This document shows, one piece after another, positions 1 to 12,700 of a DNA stretch of 64,000 nucleotides. Within the stretch, counting starts at the first letter, position 1. Every line of letters starts with the position of its first letter. The notes under the pieces are model-generated. The model did not search any database, was not told the DNA's origin, and saw only the letters and a program-made list of their open reading frames with translations. The DNA is from Athripsodes cinereus (taxonomy: Eukaryota > Arthropoda > Insecta > Trichoptera > Leptoceridae), in contig OX388312.1 of assembly GCA_947579605.1 (NCBI GenBank), forward strand, positions 18,809,313-18,873,312. The letters are read 5' to 3'. The position numbers and the translations under genes were made by a program.

Positions 1-130
1 GGGTATAGTAGTAGTAGTAGTGGTAATCTCTTTCCTCCCTCCTCGCTAGTGATCACTATTGATGAAATGTCTTTTCATTTTGGAGAATCATCCAGAGTGA
101 TCACTTAAAGTGAACATATGTGAACCCTCC
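1..130. repeat. MITE remnant, end of a TTCACAT/GTTCACTTT family
   Basis: The segment shares blocks with the repeat at 57360-57705. Both have a 'GTGGTAATCTCTTTCCTCC' block, a 'GCTAGTGATCACTA' palindrome, an 'ATCATCC-AG/GT-AGTGATCAC' block and a final 'AAGTGAAC..TATGTGAAC'. Only one end is present; the other lies left of the window or is lost. The (GTA)n run at 7-21 could be a retroelement tail at the edge. No coding potential is seen. Confidence 0.55.
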
Positions 131-311
131 TTTACTATTATCCTTCATAAATCCGAGTTGGCAACACTAACCAGCAATGGCAATTATTTGCCTTTTGACA
201 ACTGACAGTTCTGAGCCGACATCTTTTATTTCCGCCGTCGTCGAAATTTGGGAGATAATTTGTCGAAATATTTCTCATTAGTTTTTAGACTACATCTATT
301 CAACCCATAAA

Positions 312-813
312 ATGGCCTCAGCAATTGCTAAAATTCCTGCTTGTAAGTTTATTCGCATATTTTGTAAGAGTTGGAAATATTAAATTATGTTATATAATAA
401 GTCAAATAAATGGTGTTATATCTAGACACCACATTTGAGAAAATTTTGTTTTTTGGACATATTGATTATCACAGCATATTCTGCCTTAATGCTATGTTGT
501 AGCATTTGCAAATAATAACTAACACGTTGTATATGCTCTTTCTATTTTTGTAGCTTTCCTGGCATTCGCCAAGCCCAGATTTAACATTTTCATGAGGTAT
601 GCTAAGGTTGAAATGGCCCCCCCAACTCCTGGTGACCTTCCAGCTGTTCGTGAAGGAATCGGTAAATTGATCAATGGCGCCCAAACTGGCAAGTGGAAGC
701 AATTTACTGTGAGGGACGCCTGGATCAATACTTTGATTGGTGCAGAAGTAGTCTTCTGGTTCTTCATTGGAGAAACTATTGGAAAAAGGAATATTGTTGG
801 ATATAGGGTATAA
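312..813 (+). CDS. ATPsynG: ATP synthase subunit g, mitochondrial (2 exons: 312-342, 554-813)
   Basis: Subunit g of the mitochondrial F1Fo ATP synthase is a small inner-membrane protein of the Fo peripheral region, involved in dimerisation of the complex. The start is ATG at 312 (MASAIAKIPA). The first exon ends at a GTAAGT donor at 343 and the second begins after TTTTTGTAG at 553; the join is in phase and gives 96 residues, close to the usual 95-105. Visible family motifs are KPRFNIFMRYAKVEM, PPTPGDLP, AQTGKWKQFTVRDA, and the C-terminal membrane segment GAEVVFWFFIGETIGKR with its GxxxG-like spacing, ending in GYRV. Stop TAA is at 811-813. There is one host gene on each side, with no shared promoter visible. 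The call is secure; the transcription start is not defined. Confidence 0.95.
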
Positions 814-882
814 ATTTGATGTCATCCTCGTAATTTTTAAATAGCTTTATGAATATGATTGTTTTGTTTAATTATTAAATGC

Positions 883-888
883 AATAAA
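883..888 (+). terminator. AATAAA polyadenylation signal of ATPsynG
   Basis: AATAAA lies 70 bases after the subunit g stop codon. It is followed by AT-rich sequence. No nearer canonical hexamer was seen. Confidence 0.65.
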
Positions 889-3596
889 GTAAATTATCCA
901 ACCTTTGTATCTTACCTAACCAATTTATCATATATATCAGAAAAACTATTTGTAGAATACGACTTTTCATTAGTTCAACATCGAACATCTATGTTCTGTA
1001 TGAGGTGAAAAGACTGGTATTAAAAGGGAAGACTGAGGGCTATAGAGGTTGGAAGAAAGCAGCTTTTCTGGCTTTGGAACATCGGAGTGAACCGGGGTGA
1101 AAGGCGTGGAAAAGCTATTTAATGCACCCAGCTCTTAATACGGTCTTATTATGAGGCGCAAAGTGACTATAGCCAAAAATATGTGCATACCAATCTCGCA
1201 GTGGCACAATAGTTTTTACTATAGTCCCTTCCCAAGTTGTATTATTAAGATTGTGTCTAGAGTAAGAGACAGGCAAAGTTTCTCCCAGGTAGTCGTTAAC
1301 ATTGGGAGGCCCGGCAAGACACATGAAGATTTTTCTTGTAACAGGAGTTCTCTCCTGTAGGTATTATATATCTTGTTTTATTTTTATTACAAACCTTAAT
1401 CTGCAGAAGGAAGTATTTCTAAATGTTCAATACTTATGAAATAAATGTATGTTTTAGTCATCTTTTGCTATTCACAGATGATGGCATTATCCCGATTGAA
1501 TCAAAATATTTGACATAATTCAATATTTTGAGCTACCTTCTGTTTACAGGTAACACGTCACTTAGTTTGCCATCTACCAAATTTATTATTAACAACCATC
1601 GCCTTGCTCTTGAGTCCTTTAGTGTGTCATGTTTATCACATACTATTTACTCTACATGGCTATCTCACATATTTGATATTCTTTAACTGTTAAGTAATAA
1701 TATCTTTTCATTCTGTTATCAATTTCATTTGCACTGAAACTCTTTCTTGACAAGTAGATGTATTTGTAACAACCTGAAGAAGAATATTTCAATGCACATG
1801 TACTCATTTCTAATGATATAAAGTGACAATACAAAAAATATGTAATTTTTTGGTGATTTTATTCATCTAAAACAACATGACTTTTCTAAAACAATATAAA
1901 ATAACAAAATGCAAATTCTGATTCAGTGTTTGGGATGGCTTTTTCAGACAAATGTGAAAATATTGGAAATCATTAACAAAAATTGAGGAAATAAAATGTA
2001 AATTATAGTATGCACAAATATCAAAATTATACTTTACATTTTATTGAAATATATGATTTATATTATCAACTAATTTCCGTGATAATTTTTGCTGTAAATA
2101 TGTGAAGATAGGATATATTAATACATGTGTCACCTGCCATCCTATAAAGAAGTAAAGAACCATGGTGAACAATTTAATATTGAATTAAATAACATACATA
2201 TATATAACATTTTACTTTTAGAACATTGGCATGTTTAAGAAATGTAATAAATTGGTCAGTACTAAAATTATTTCTATTTAACATGTCGCGAGCCATCAAT
2301 ACATGTATCATGAATTCTTCAAATCATTATGTTGAACAAATACTACATTTGATAAAAATATAATCATAATATATTGTTGCATACACTGCAATTGTTTTTG
2401 TTTAACCTTTTACATAAAAACAATAAATCACAGCAGGCTGATGACAATAACTTTAAAATACCTATCTAATATTGATAAACATAGTGACACTGCAAACTCC
2501 AATAAAATTTTATTATAAACAAACATCTTACCTGAGTAAAAAGTTCAACCCCATCTTCTAAAATGGACAGTAACAATATTCAAAGATAAACTAGGGCTTT
2601 TAAAAGACTTCCATCTGTATGCATTTTAGTTCACTGTACATTATTGTATTGATAGGAAAAAGATATCGGTGATGGGACGTACAATAATTATCAATTTAGA
2701 AACTCAGCTGACTGAATATAAAGATCGGTTGACAAAAATGTGTACCTGCTTGAATATCTTTTGTGATTTGAAATAGGGGCAGTAATATTGAGTACGCACC
2801 ACATGAACAGAGATATATATAACATGTAATAAAATTTCTCAACAGGGTTGGGGAAAGTACACTTATTCTTATTCAATATAGGACTAGTTCAAACATCTGA
2901 TGTTATCCAAATAACAAAATAATACAGACAATGCCCAAAGTTATAAAACAAAAGCTAAAAGTTTTTAAAACTATCTCATAAAACAGTAAAAATAATAAAA
3001 AATAATAATTAGATAATAATGTATACAGTATTAATATAGTCCTAGTCTGGTATTCTGACTGCAAATGATTATCTACAAAGTGTAAAACATAATAAGTACC
3101 TGACAAATAAATTTACAAGTCACTATTGAGGCATAAGCAAAGTGAATAGGAATCAACTTTCATAAAATAAGTAAACTAAAGGAAATACAACAAGTTCACC
3201 GCACATCCTTGTCCGCATGTCCATATAAACAAAATATGGAATGAGAAGCTTTGTGCATTATTTGAAAGCAATTTTATATAGATAATATTTTAACATTAGT
3301 ACACAATATTACACTAACTAGGAATGGTGTCTGGGATTTGCAAACTTGAAAATTTTATCAATTTTGCAGAAACAACAAATGTGATCCATACATAAATACG
3401 GATTCAAAGAGGTAAAATCCAGAAAAATATTGGATGGGTTTGTGTGTCGTATAATGATAATACACACTGTTGACTTAATTAGAGGTACATTCATTTCAAA
3501 TCCGAAGCATATTCCCAACACTCCAACGTGGCCATATCCATAAAGTTGTCTAATATTTCTAATTCCACAACTGCTATTCATAATAATTATCCCTGA
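889..3596. other. Intergenic AT-rich stretch, no gene recognised
   Basis: This lies between the ATPsynG poly(A) signal and the last coding exon of Tom70. It probably includes the Tom70 3' UTR at its right end. Only short unrelated open frames occur (60-90 codons), none with a recognisable domain. The 960-1350 part is less AT-rich and may be an old repeat, but I could not assign it. Confidence 0.5.
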
Positions 3597-3759
3597 TTAC
3601 ATGGGGGTAAGTGATGATAACTGCAGACCCCATCTCTCGGAAGCCTTCAGTTGCGCAACTGCAGCATCCTTCAAAGAGAATAGATGAGTCATCTCCTGTT
3701 CTGTTCTTGCCAGCATTATAGCTTTCTCAAATAGTTCTATGGCTTGTTTCAAATTTTGT
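3597..3759 (-). CDS. Tom70: Tom70 last coding exon
   Basis: This 163-nt exon is too short to stand out as a frame of its own. It starts after an acceptor TTTTCTTCCAG on the minus strand, completes the split Arg codon of the first exon, and encodes a Tom70-type C terminus (KAIMLARTEQEMTHLFSLKD, then ASERWGLQL) before TAA at 3599-3597. Vertebrate Tom70 has the same pattern (HLYSL..A). It places the Tom70 3' end more than 8 kb from the rest of the gene. Confidence 0.9.
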
Positions 3760-6700
3760 CTGGAAGAAAATAACCAATATTAATACCTATATCTTTTTTA
3801 GCATGAAAATTCAGATGTAAACCATGTTTGTATCAATTTGGTTTTACAAACACTTAACAGACAGTTTATAGTTATATGATAAAATTTTCTTCTTGACTAG
3901 ATACGTATAACATATACTTTAAACTACAAGATAATCAAATCCTTATCTATTTTATGCGCTACACTGATAGTAAAACTGAAATTGTTTATAGAAATGATAA
4001 TCTGATACATTTACTATACTGCCCTGCTAAGTGAAAACACAGTAATTACCAAACACATATGTGTCAGAATCGCAGACCAAGTTTAAAACTACCTTTTGTG
4101 TATTTTTTCAAGTATTAAAAAACATACCACAGTCGTCACAAATATCTAAGATATTCAATAATTTTGGAAATATGCTACCTTTTAATAAGCTAATTTATAA
4201 TAGATATTTGTGACGATTGTGGAAAGTTTGTTTTTTGATACTTGAAAAAATACACACAAAAAAGTAGTCTTAAACTTGTTCTGCGATTCTGACACATATG
4301 TGTTTGGTAATTACTGTGTTGTTACTTAGCAGGGCAGTATACTACACCCTCATGCTGTGTCCAAGTTGGGGTAGGCAGAGAGAATGTAATGCCATATCTA
4401 TCCATATGTACTTCTTTGGCTTCTACATTCATCCAGTTTCTCTTACGTAACACATAGTCGTCCTTGAGAATTTGAACCACATGATCAAGTCACGTAGTTC
4501 TTGGATGTCAGTGCTTTTTTGCACCCCTCATTTCAGATAAATACACCTTTTTCGTCATCCTTACATCGTGCATTACCTTCACATGTCCAAACCATCACGA
4601 CTTATTTACACGCATTTATCTACAACACTCCTCTTGCATCTACTCATTCTCCTGATATCCTCATTCTTCAGTCTATCTCGCAACCTTTTACTAACCATTC
4701 TTCTCAGTGATCGCATCTCCACAGCATTTATTCCACTTTTGTCCTTCAACCATGTTCAAGTATCGTTTGCACATTTAAGTGTTGGTATTAGAATGGTATT
4801 GTGAAAACACTAAATCATCTGCATACATACTTCACTGATAATATACATTAACTTACACAATTAAATGAATCTGCAGGTTAAAACAGATAAATTGACAAAT
4901 AAAACAAATTATTATAATTATTTCAAAACAAAAAATTAACATAGTTTTTTGTTTCACCAAGGTACAAATATTGTATACCACTAAGACGTCTAGCAATTTC
5001 ATCAACAACTTTGTTTAGAAAGGAACAAATTGCGGTGATGAGTCTTTTATATACTTGTTATATCAAACCTTCTGAAGTTTGAGTGTGCATGGTATTTTTC
5101 TCTGTAAATAATTATTTATATACATAGACGGACCATTTTAATTTTTAATATCTATACGAAAATTATCACCAAACTTAATGTTGTAAATACACCCCATTCA
5201 TTCCAACTTAACATACGGATGTCCTCAAGAATTTTATTCTCATGATCAAAGTAGGTACCTGCCAAATGTCTGCAATTTCTTACACCTTTTTCTTTTAGAC
5301 AAATATACCATCTACTAGCATAACACAACATTCTATCATTATCTATTTGCTCTACATGTTGAAACCATTGCAATGGCATATCACTACAATATGGTCACCA
5401 AATTATGCTATACATATCAGGGCAGTGGAGGGAATACAGAGGAAGTTTTGAGACTTGTGAAATATAAATTAGGAATTTTCTTCTTCTTCTCGTGTCGTAT
5501 CAGGTCCCCCCGACGTTGGCAATCACTCTGGCGAAGGCTTCCCTATCCTGCGCGACCCGGAACAGTTCTCCCACATGTCTCATCCCGGTCCAGTCTCTTA
5601 TATTGCGCAGCCAAGACGTTTGCCTTCTACCAGGACCACGCTGCCCCTCAATCTTTCCCATCAGTATCAGCTGGAGCAGACTATACTTATCGCCCCGCAG
5701 AATGTGACCCAGATATGAAATCTTACGGACCTTAATGTCCTTCAGCAGCTGTCTACTGCAATTGGCTCTCCTCAAAACCTCCGAGTTGCTGACCAAATCT
5801 GTCCATGGTATGCGAAGCATTCTCCTGTGCAACCACATCTCGAATGCCTCCAACCGGTTCATAGTGTGCACTTTCAGGGTCCAAGTTTCTGAGCCATACA
5901 GCAGCACAGACCACACATAGCACTTCAACATTCTCTGCCTGAGTTTCAAATTTATATTGTCATTGCAGAATATTGATCTCATTTTGTTGAATGAGCTACG
6001 GGCTGCTTCAATCCTGCACTTCACTTCCACATCTGGGTCCACAGACGACGTAATCATACTACCCAGGTACTTAAATCGATCCACCCTCTCCAGCAGCTCA
6101 CCATTGAGTTGCAATGTTATAGCGGAGTAATCTGCTCTGCTAAATGCCATCCACTTCGTCTTTTTTTTGTTGATATTAAGGCCTAATTCTTCTCCTGCGT
6201 TATTAATGTTTATAAGGAGCTTCTGGAGATCTGCGATGCTATCGGCCAGGATGACAGTGTCATCGGCGTATCTTATATTATTGATGCATTCGCCATTGAC
6301 CTTTACTCCCATTGTCGAGTTTTCTAGAGCCTTCTTAAAAACATAATTGGAGTACATGTTGAAGAGCAGCGGTGACAATATGCAACCCTGACGTATGCCT
6401 CTTTTAATGTCAATTTCTTCTGAGGAGGCATCACCGACTTTAATTTCGGCAGTTTGGAACCAGTAAAGATTTCGGATAAAGTTCCTATCTTTGTCATCTA
6501 CGTTGCATTCCTCCAACATTTGCATCAACTCAGTGTGTTTGACTCTATCAAAAGCCTTTTCGTAATCAATGAAACAAGCAAACACATCTTTCCGCTGGTC
6601 TCGACATTTCTGCGGTAGGATGTTTACTGCCATTAATGCTTCTCTTGTTCCAAAGGCATTCCTGAAACCAAACTGGGATTTGTCGAGATCTTGTTCGCAT

Positions 6701-9700
6701 TTGTTCCTTATTCGAGCGTGAATGATTTTAAGAAACAGTTTCAGCACGTGACTCATAAGGCTTATCAATCGATAGTCGCTGCATTTCTTAGGGTGTTGTT
6801 TTTTGGGTAGAGTTATGAAAGTCGATTTCAACCAGTCGTGGGGGATTACCCTCGTGTCGTAAATTTTATTGAAAAGCCTCAGTAGACGATCCACATTATC
6901 CTCATCAATGAGCTTTAGTACCTCCACAGGAATTTCGTCTGGGCCGCAGGCCTTTCTATTTTTGGATGTTGCGATTGCGTGAAGTAACTCAGACCGTAAA
7001 ATTGGTGGTCCTTCCTGAGATTCACTATTTCTGGTATCAGTAGGTCTCTGATCTTCAAAAAGGTTTCGAATATAATCTTCCCAAGTCTTAAGGATGTCTT
7101 TTTCATCTAATATAAGTTTATTATTGTCATCAAACAAGCAACTGGGTGCTATTTTTTGTGTTCTGTTAGACATTTCCTTAAGTTTCTTGTGCATTTCGAA
7201 AGGGTTATGCTATCGATCAAGAGCCTCTAGTTCTTCACATTCTCGTTTCATCCACTCCTCTTTAGCCTTTTTAACTTCCCTCTTGATGGTGCGTTGTAAT
7301 GTTTTATACGCTGTAGGATTATTTTTAAGTAGTCCACGCTCCTCCATGAGTTTTAGAATGTGTTCCGTCATCCAGATTTGTCTTCTTGGTGTATTGTTAG
7401 ACTCCAACTTGTTTTTACACACAGTGTTTATTTGCTCTTTCAGACAATTCCACTGATCTTCTACAGTCATGTCATCATAATTTTGTGCTACTTGACTCAA
7501 TTTGCTGTTAAGATCCCTTGTAAACTCATTTTTAACAGAAGGACAATTCAATTTACCAACGTCAATCCTCCTTGAGTTCTTCTGTTTCACTAAGGTTTTA
7601 AGTCTTAGAGTCATATCTACAACAAGGGGGCTGTGATCAGAGCCTATATCTGCACCTGGATACGTTGACACCCTTTTTATACAATTCCTGAATCTATTGT
7701 CTATAAGAACATAATCTATCTGATTCCTTACAATGTTAGCTGCCACACCATCCTGTGGGGACTTCCATGTATATAATCTTCTTTTTGGCAGCTTGAACCA
7801 TGTATTGGTAATGATCATATTCTTATCCTGACAGAACTCATACAGCCTATCACCTCTCTGGTTTCTTTGACCTAGACCGTAATCACCAACAATGTGTGCA
7901 CATCTTCCTGCTCCTATTTTAGCGTTGAAGTCTCCCATTATTATTTTGATCTCATTCGACTTTAAACTATTCAAAGTATTGCTTAGAGTTTCATAGAATC
8001 TTTCTACCTCGTCATCGTACCTGGGTTCAGCAGTTGGTGCGTATACCTGTACAATGTTCACATTTCAATTAGGAATACCAGTCAAAAATACTGACTACCC
8101 AGTTCATGCATGAGCTCGGTCTCCTCAGTTTGGAGGGTCAAATAATACTATGTTTGTCTGCACAAACTTCTGATTGGTACAATCAACTCTTCATAACTGA
8201 TCAAAATAATTCAATTTAATGTTCCGATCAGAAGTACTGCCCAATCTTTTGAATGTTACAATTGCCTCTCCAGAACTGATCAAATAATTCAATTTAATGT
8301 TTTAACCATAAGTATCGGACAATCTTTGTTGTTTAGAGAGTTCAATACCAGAAATTCTACTCATTCTACTCTCTTATGAATAGATTTCAGGACTGGAAAT
8401 CTGATCAGGGATTAACACGGATGTTTTTGTTGACGATTTCCTCAATTTCAAATGTGCAAATTGACATTGGGCAGTTGTGGTTTGTTGTATGTCTACGGAT
8501 TTTTTATTAAATTTTTTGATATCTAAATCTTATAATAATTTTCATTTAATTTATTGATTGTAAATTAATATTATATATCAAATTCAATAATATAATCTTT
8601 TTACATTATTTATTTTTCATTTAAAACCCAGAAAACCAATCATGATCTCCAGATAGAGATGCGTCAAAAATATCCTCCACAGCGCATGTGACAGGGCACA
8701 ACGGACACTCCAACAAGTGTGGTATGCTGCACCGCAGTCACACAATCTGGATTTGTCCTGTAGGAAGCCCCATCATTTCCTATTATCACTGCAGTTCCCC
8801 ATATCGACCACTTTAAATTCTTTAAAGATTAGTTTTTTTAATATATAAATTGACATTCCTCAGTTGTTGCTGTGACCTTAAACTTTTACAACTTTATTGA
8901 CATCCATTTTCAAGGAATTTTATTACCTGACCCTCCATTTGTCTTGTTCAAAATATTCCTTTTTGCTTATTTCATACCGATTAATAATAATTATCCAATT
9001 GACATATAACCTAGGGTTGTAACGGATGTCACTTTGCGGATACGGATGCGGATCTGGGGTGGCACTGTTATGAGGATGCGGATGCGGATCTGGGGTGGCA
9101 CTGTTATGAGGATGCGGATGCGGATCTGGGGTGGCACTGTTATGAGGATGCGGATGCGGATCTGGGGTGGCACTGTTATGAGGATGCGGATCTGGGGTGG
9201 CACTGTTATGAGGATGCGGATGCGGATCTGGGGTGGCACTGTTATGAGGATGCGGATGCGGATCTGGGGTGGCACTGTTATGAGGATGCGGATTTTTAAT
9301 TTATGAAAATGCAGATGCGGATGCAGATTTTGATGTTGATATATCTTTAACAAGATGAAAGAATGACAAAGAGGATGTATTTGTCTGAAAGAGGTGTGAG
9401 GAAGCGCGGACGTCCTAGAACTACATGGCTTGAGCACGTGGATCAAATCCTAAAGGACAGGCACGTGTTGAGTAAGAGAAATCGGCGAACATGTATGAGA
9501 AACTGGATGAATGTGGAGGAAGCGAAAGAAGTTTGTAAGGATAGATCTAAATGGCGTTCCGTTCTCTCTGCCTACCCCTCCTGAGACACAGCTTAAAGGT
9601 ATAGATAGATAGATATATCTTTATTTTAAACATGAATAAATAATGAGTATTTTTTTAATACTTGATACTTGCTGTTTTTCTTCTAAAAATCTTGGGAAAG

Positions 9701-12700
9701 ATAAAATTCGTTATTTTCTCTAATAGATATCTATGACTAAAAAAATACCTTTACTTACTCCATGAAAAAAATATTTTTTTTTAAAGATATATCTGGGTTT
9801 TTTGATAGAAACCCAAATACCTACAACCAATTATTACGATATGTTTACTTAATTTTTCTATACTAAAAGTTACAATCATTTTTGTAAGGATTTGATTTCA
9901 TGATAAACTATAGCGCGATAAAAAATGACCGCCGAAAAAAATTGGAAAAATAACACTTATTTGAAAGTCACAATATTATGAACAATGATCTGGCGAAATA
10001 TGAAAAATTCATTATTAGAATCTCATTAGTGACATACTAGGATCTTGGTAGTATAACGATAATAATATTTTTTTTTTAGTTTGCATACAAATAGGTCTGG
10101 GTTTATGCTAAATTCAAAAAGCTATAAAGATTTGAGTATTTTATTATACTACTAACATACCACCACGACATATCCCACAAATGGGGTAGCCAGCGGACTA
10201 ATTGCAAATTATAAACATGCAGATTGTCTTCTCTGTGATCCGTGACAGTAAAAAATAAGATATTCAGAATGGGTGTCACACCTCGTCACTGAATAGTAGA
10301 TCTTCTTGTCTTATTACACAACCGACTTTATCAGAAAAATTTACAAAGAAGAGTGGGATAACTATTCTTTACTGAGTACTCCTAAGGTATTTATTTTAGT
10401 TTGAAACAGGTTTGAATCATGTTTACTTCAGGTATTATAAATCTATATTACTAATCACGTAAAATGGACATAATAAATAATTGATCATTTCATTTGGCCC
10501 GCTGGCTACACCAAATAATAGTAGTAGTAATAGAATTTCCTATGTGCTATTAAAGGCACACAAGAGACTCTTACAGAAATAAGTAAGAGTAGGTAACGTA
10601 ATTCATTCCAATCATCATGGCATTTCCCATAAGTAGTAAAATCAGTGGACTTACCGCATGTAATACACATGCAGGTAGTCTTCTCCGTGCCAACAAAAGT
10701 TAGCAACATGAACTGAATTATTGAATTGAATCCTCATTATTGAATTGAAAATATTGAATGTTTTGTATGGGATTTTTTACGAATTATTGAATTGAAAATA
10801 TTTAATGTTTTGTATGGGATTTTTTACGACCTTTTACAGGACATGTAAAAACTTAGTCTTTGTAAGATACTCCCGAGCAAAACGTAATAATATCGGTAAA
10901 GTAGTACATAAAAAAATAGTATGTATTATTATATCTGGACTACAATACTTTAAGTATGTTCATGATTATTTCCGAATTCAAAATTATTACCGGATGATTT
11001 ATTGTTCTTTAAATAACACTTCTTATCTAAAAAAACAGGAGAATTTCTTGAAAACAAAAGGATTTGGGGTACAATAATTATGTCCAGTCAATAATAATGT
11101 AATGTTTTACAACATCTGGTATGGAGTACAATAGAATAATAGATCTTAAGGTCCTGGTATATTTAATAACCCAATATATCATCTGGTTCGGTCTATCTTT
11201 TAACAAACAAATTGAATCTCATACTCCAGAATATTGCGCAAATGTGTTGTACATGTTTGAATTGGCATACCTGCTACATCAACCAGGATAGAATTAGTAA
11301 AATATATTTTTATTCTAGAAATGTATTCAAGTTTTTTTTTTATATATGGACGACGAAAAAATTGACATCCTCATCACATCCTCAAAGATTTTTGAGGATG
11401 CGGATTCTATGTGCCATTTATGCCACTGATACATGTGTGATATCACTAATAAGTTTGTGGTTTGTAATTCGTAAAAAAAATGTGGTTTAGTAAACAGAAA
11501 CATTATGCGGGCATTTATGGTTGACTAGTATCCAATACTATAAAGCCGCTAACGGCCTTCTATACAATGAAAAAAGAATTAGTGTAAGAAAGGAGGCTTC
11601 TTTTACCCATTAACTCTCCATTATAAATAAAACTACGTGCAGGTATGTGTGAACATTGTTAATTACAATGAAAAGTGTGGAGCGGTTCACTGTAATTTTT
11701 TATTGTTTTTTAGATAAATCAATTCATAATTATTTTAGTTTTTTCCTTGTTTCCAATCTCAATCACTAAGAAATTGATGAAGAAACTGGTATTGCAGAAT
11801 CATATGTATAAATTTGATTTTGAGCATAAAATATAATTATAATAAGACGGAATCAACTTTCATGTTAAATGTGCATGTGCATGTGTCCATGAATGTGATT
11901 GCAATGTAAAACTGGTTGAGCAGAAAATAAAGTACTCACCTCTGTACCTCAATCGCTCCTAATGTTTCATAAGCAAACAAACATTTGTTATCAGTTTTGA
12001 TTGCTTTCTTTATTAACCGTACCGCTTCTTCCACATCTCCAGATTGTTTCAATAACATCATACCACGATGTACCAAAACATTAGCATGCTGTGGGTCTAT
12101 TTCAATAGCCTTCTCAAACAATGAATCAGCCCCACTGAACTCATTTTGATCTGATAACACTTCCGCATACAGGATATAAGCTTCAGAAAACTTTGGGAAT
12201 TTGCGAATAGCTTCTTCAAATGCTTGGAATACACTTGTAAGATCCTCCATTTTGTTGATAAATTTCATAACCGTATATTGAGCATAGCACATCTGAATAT
12301 AGGCAACAGGGAAATTGGGATTCAGTTCCACAGCTTTGGAAAACTCATCACTGGCCTCTGCTATTTTGCCTGTGAGTAAATGTGCCTGTCCTCTGTGATG
12401 GTGCACATCACAGTTCTGTGGATCCATTTCATTAGCTCTCTCATAGTCCTCCTGACATTTCTGTATATCTTCCATTTGCATGTACATTGAAGCTCTCTTA
12501 ATAAGAGCATTGACTCTCATTTTAACAGGTAGCTCCTCATTAGCAATCACCTTGCTCAGATCTTTGAGAGCTTCATCATGTTCACCCAGTAACAGGTAGA
12601 ATGTGCCTCTTAACAAAGTAGCTTCCATTTTATTTGCAACTTCAGACTGAGGATTGTTTATTTCTTCAGTACACAGTTTAACAATATCATCATATTCCTG

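Larger units (their letters stand above)
5467..8076 (-). mobile_element. 5'-truncated RTE-like LINE with 10-bp target duplication
   Basis: The element body spans 5477-8066 on the minus strand, in the Tom70 intron and in the same orientation as the gene. AATTAGGAAT occurs at 5467-5476 and 8067-8076, giving a 10-bp target duplication. The 3' end is a short (GAA)n tail (plus strand TTCTTCTTCTTCT), typical of the microsatellite tails of RTE-clade elements. The 5' end cuts into the apurinic endonuclease domain, as expected for incomplete target-primed reverse transcription. The coding region is almost open from end to end, broken by one in-frame TAG at 7212-7210. Confidence 0.9.
3760..11939 (-). 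other. Tom70 intron, 8.2 kb, repeat-filled
   Basis: The intron is bounded by a GTGAGT donor at 11939 and an AG acceptor at 3761-3760 (minus strand). It holds a palindromic MITE, two 3' fragments of one LINE family, an RTE-like LINE, a minisatellite, a SINE tail and two copies of a 120-bp repeat, all listed separately. The stretches 8077-8990, 9830-10140 and 10830-11935 are AT-rich and show no gene. Confidence 0.85.

Noticed and set aside
960..1380. Less AT-rich block that might hold an exon or old repeat
   Set aside because: No domain, splice pattern or matching copy in this window.
9047..9300. CRISPR-like repeat array
   Set aside because: Units are contiguous without unique spacers and the genome is eukaryotic.
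9034..9446. Open frames of 90 (+) and 151 (-) codons with MRMRIWGGTV or RIRILITVPPQI repeats
   Set aside because: They are a by-product of the 36-bp minisatellite, whose unit length is a multiple of three.
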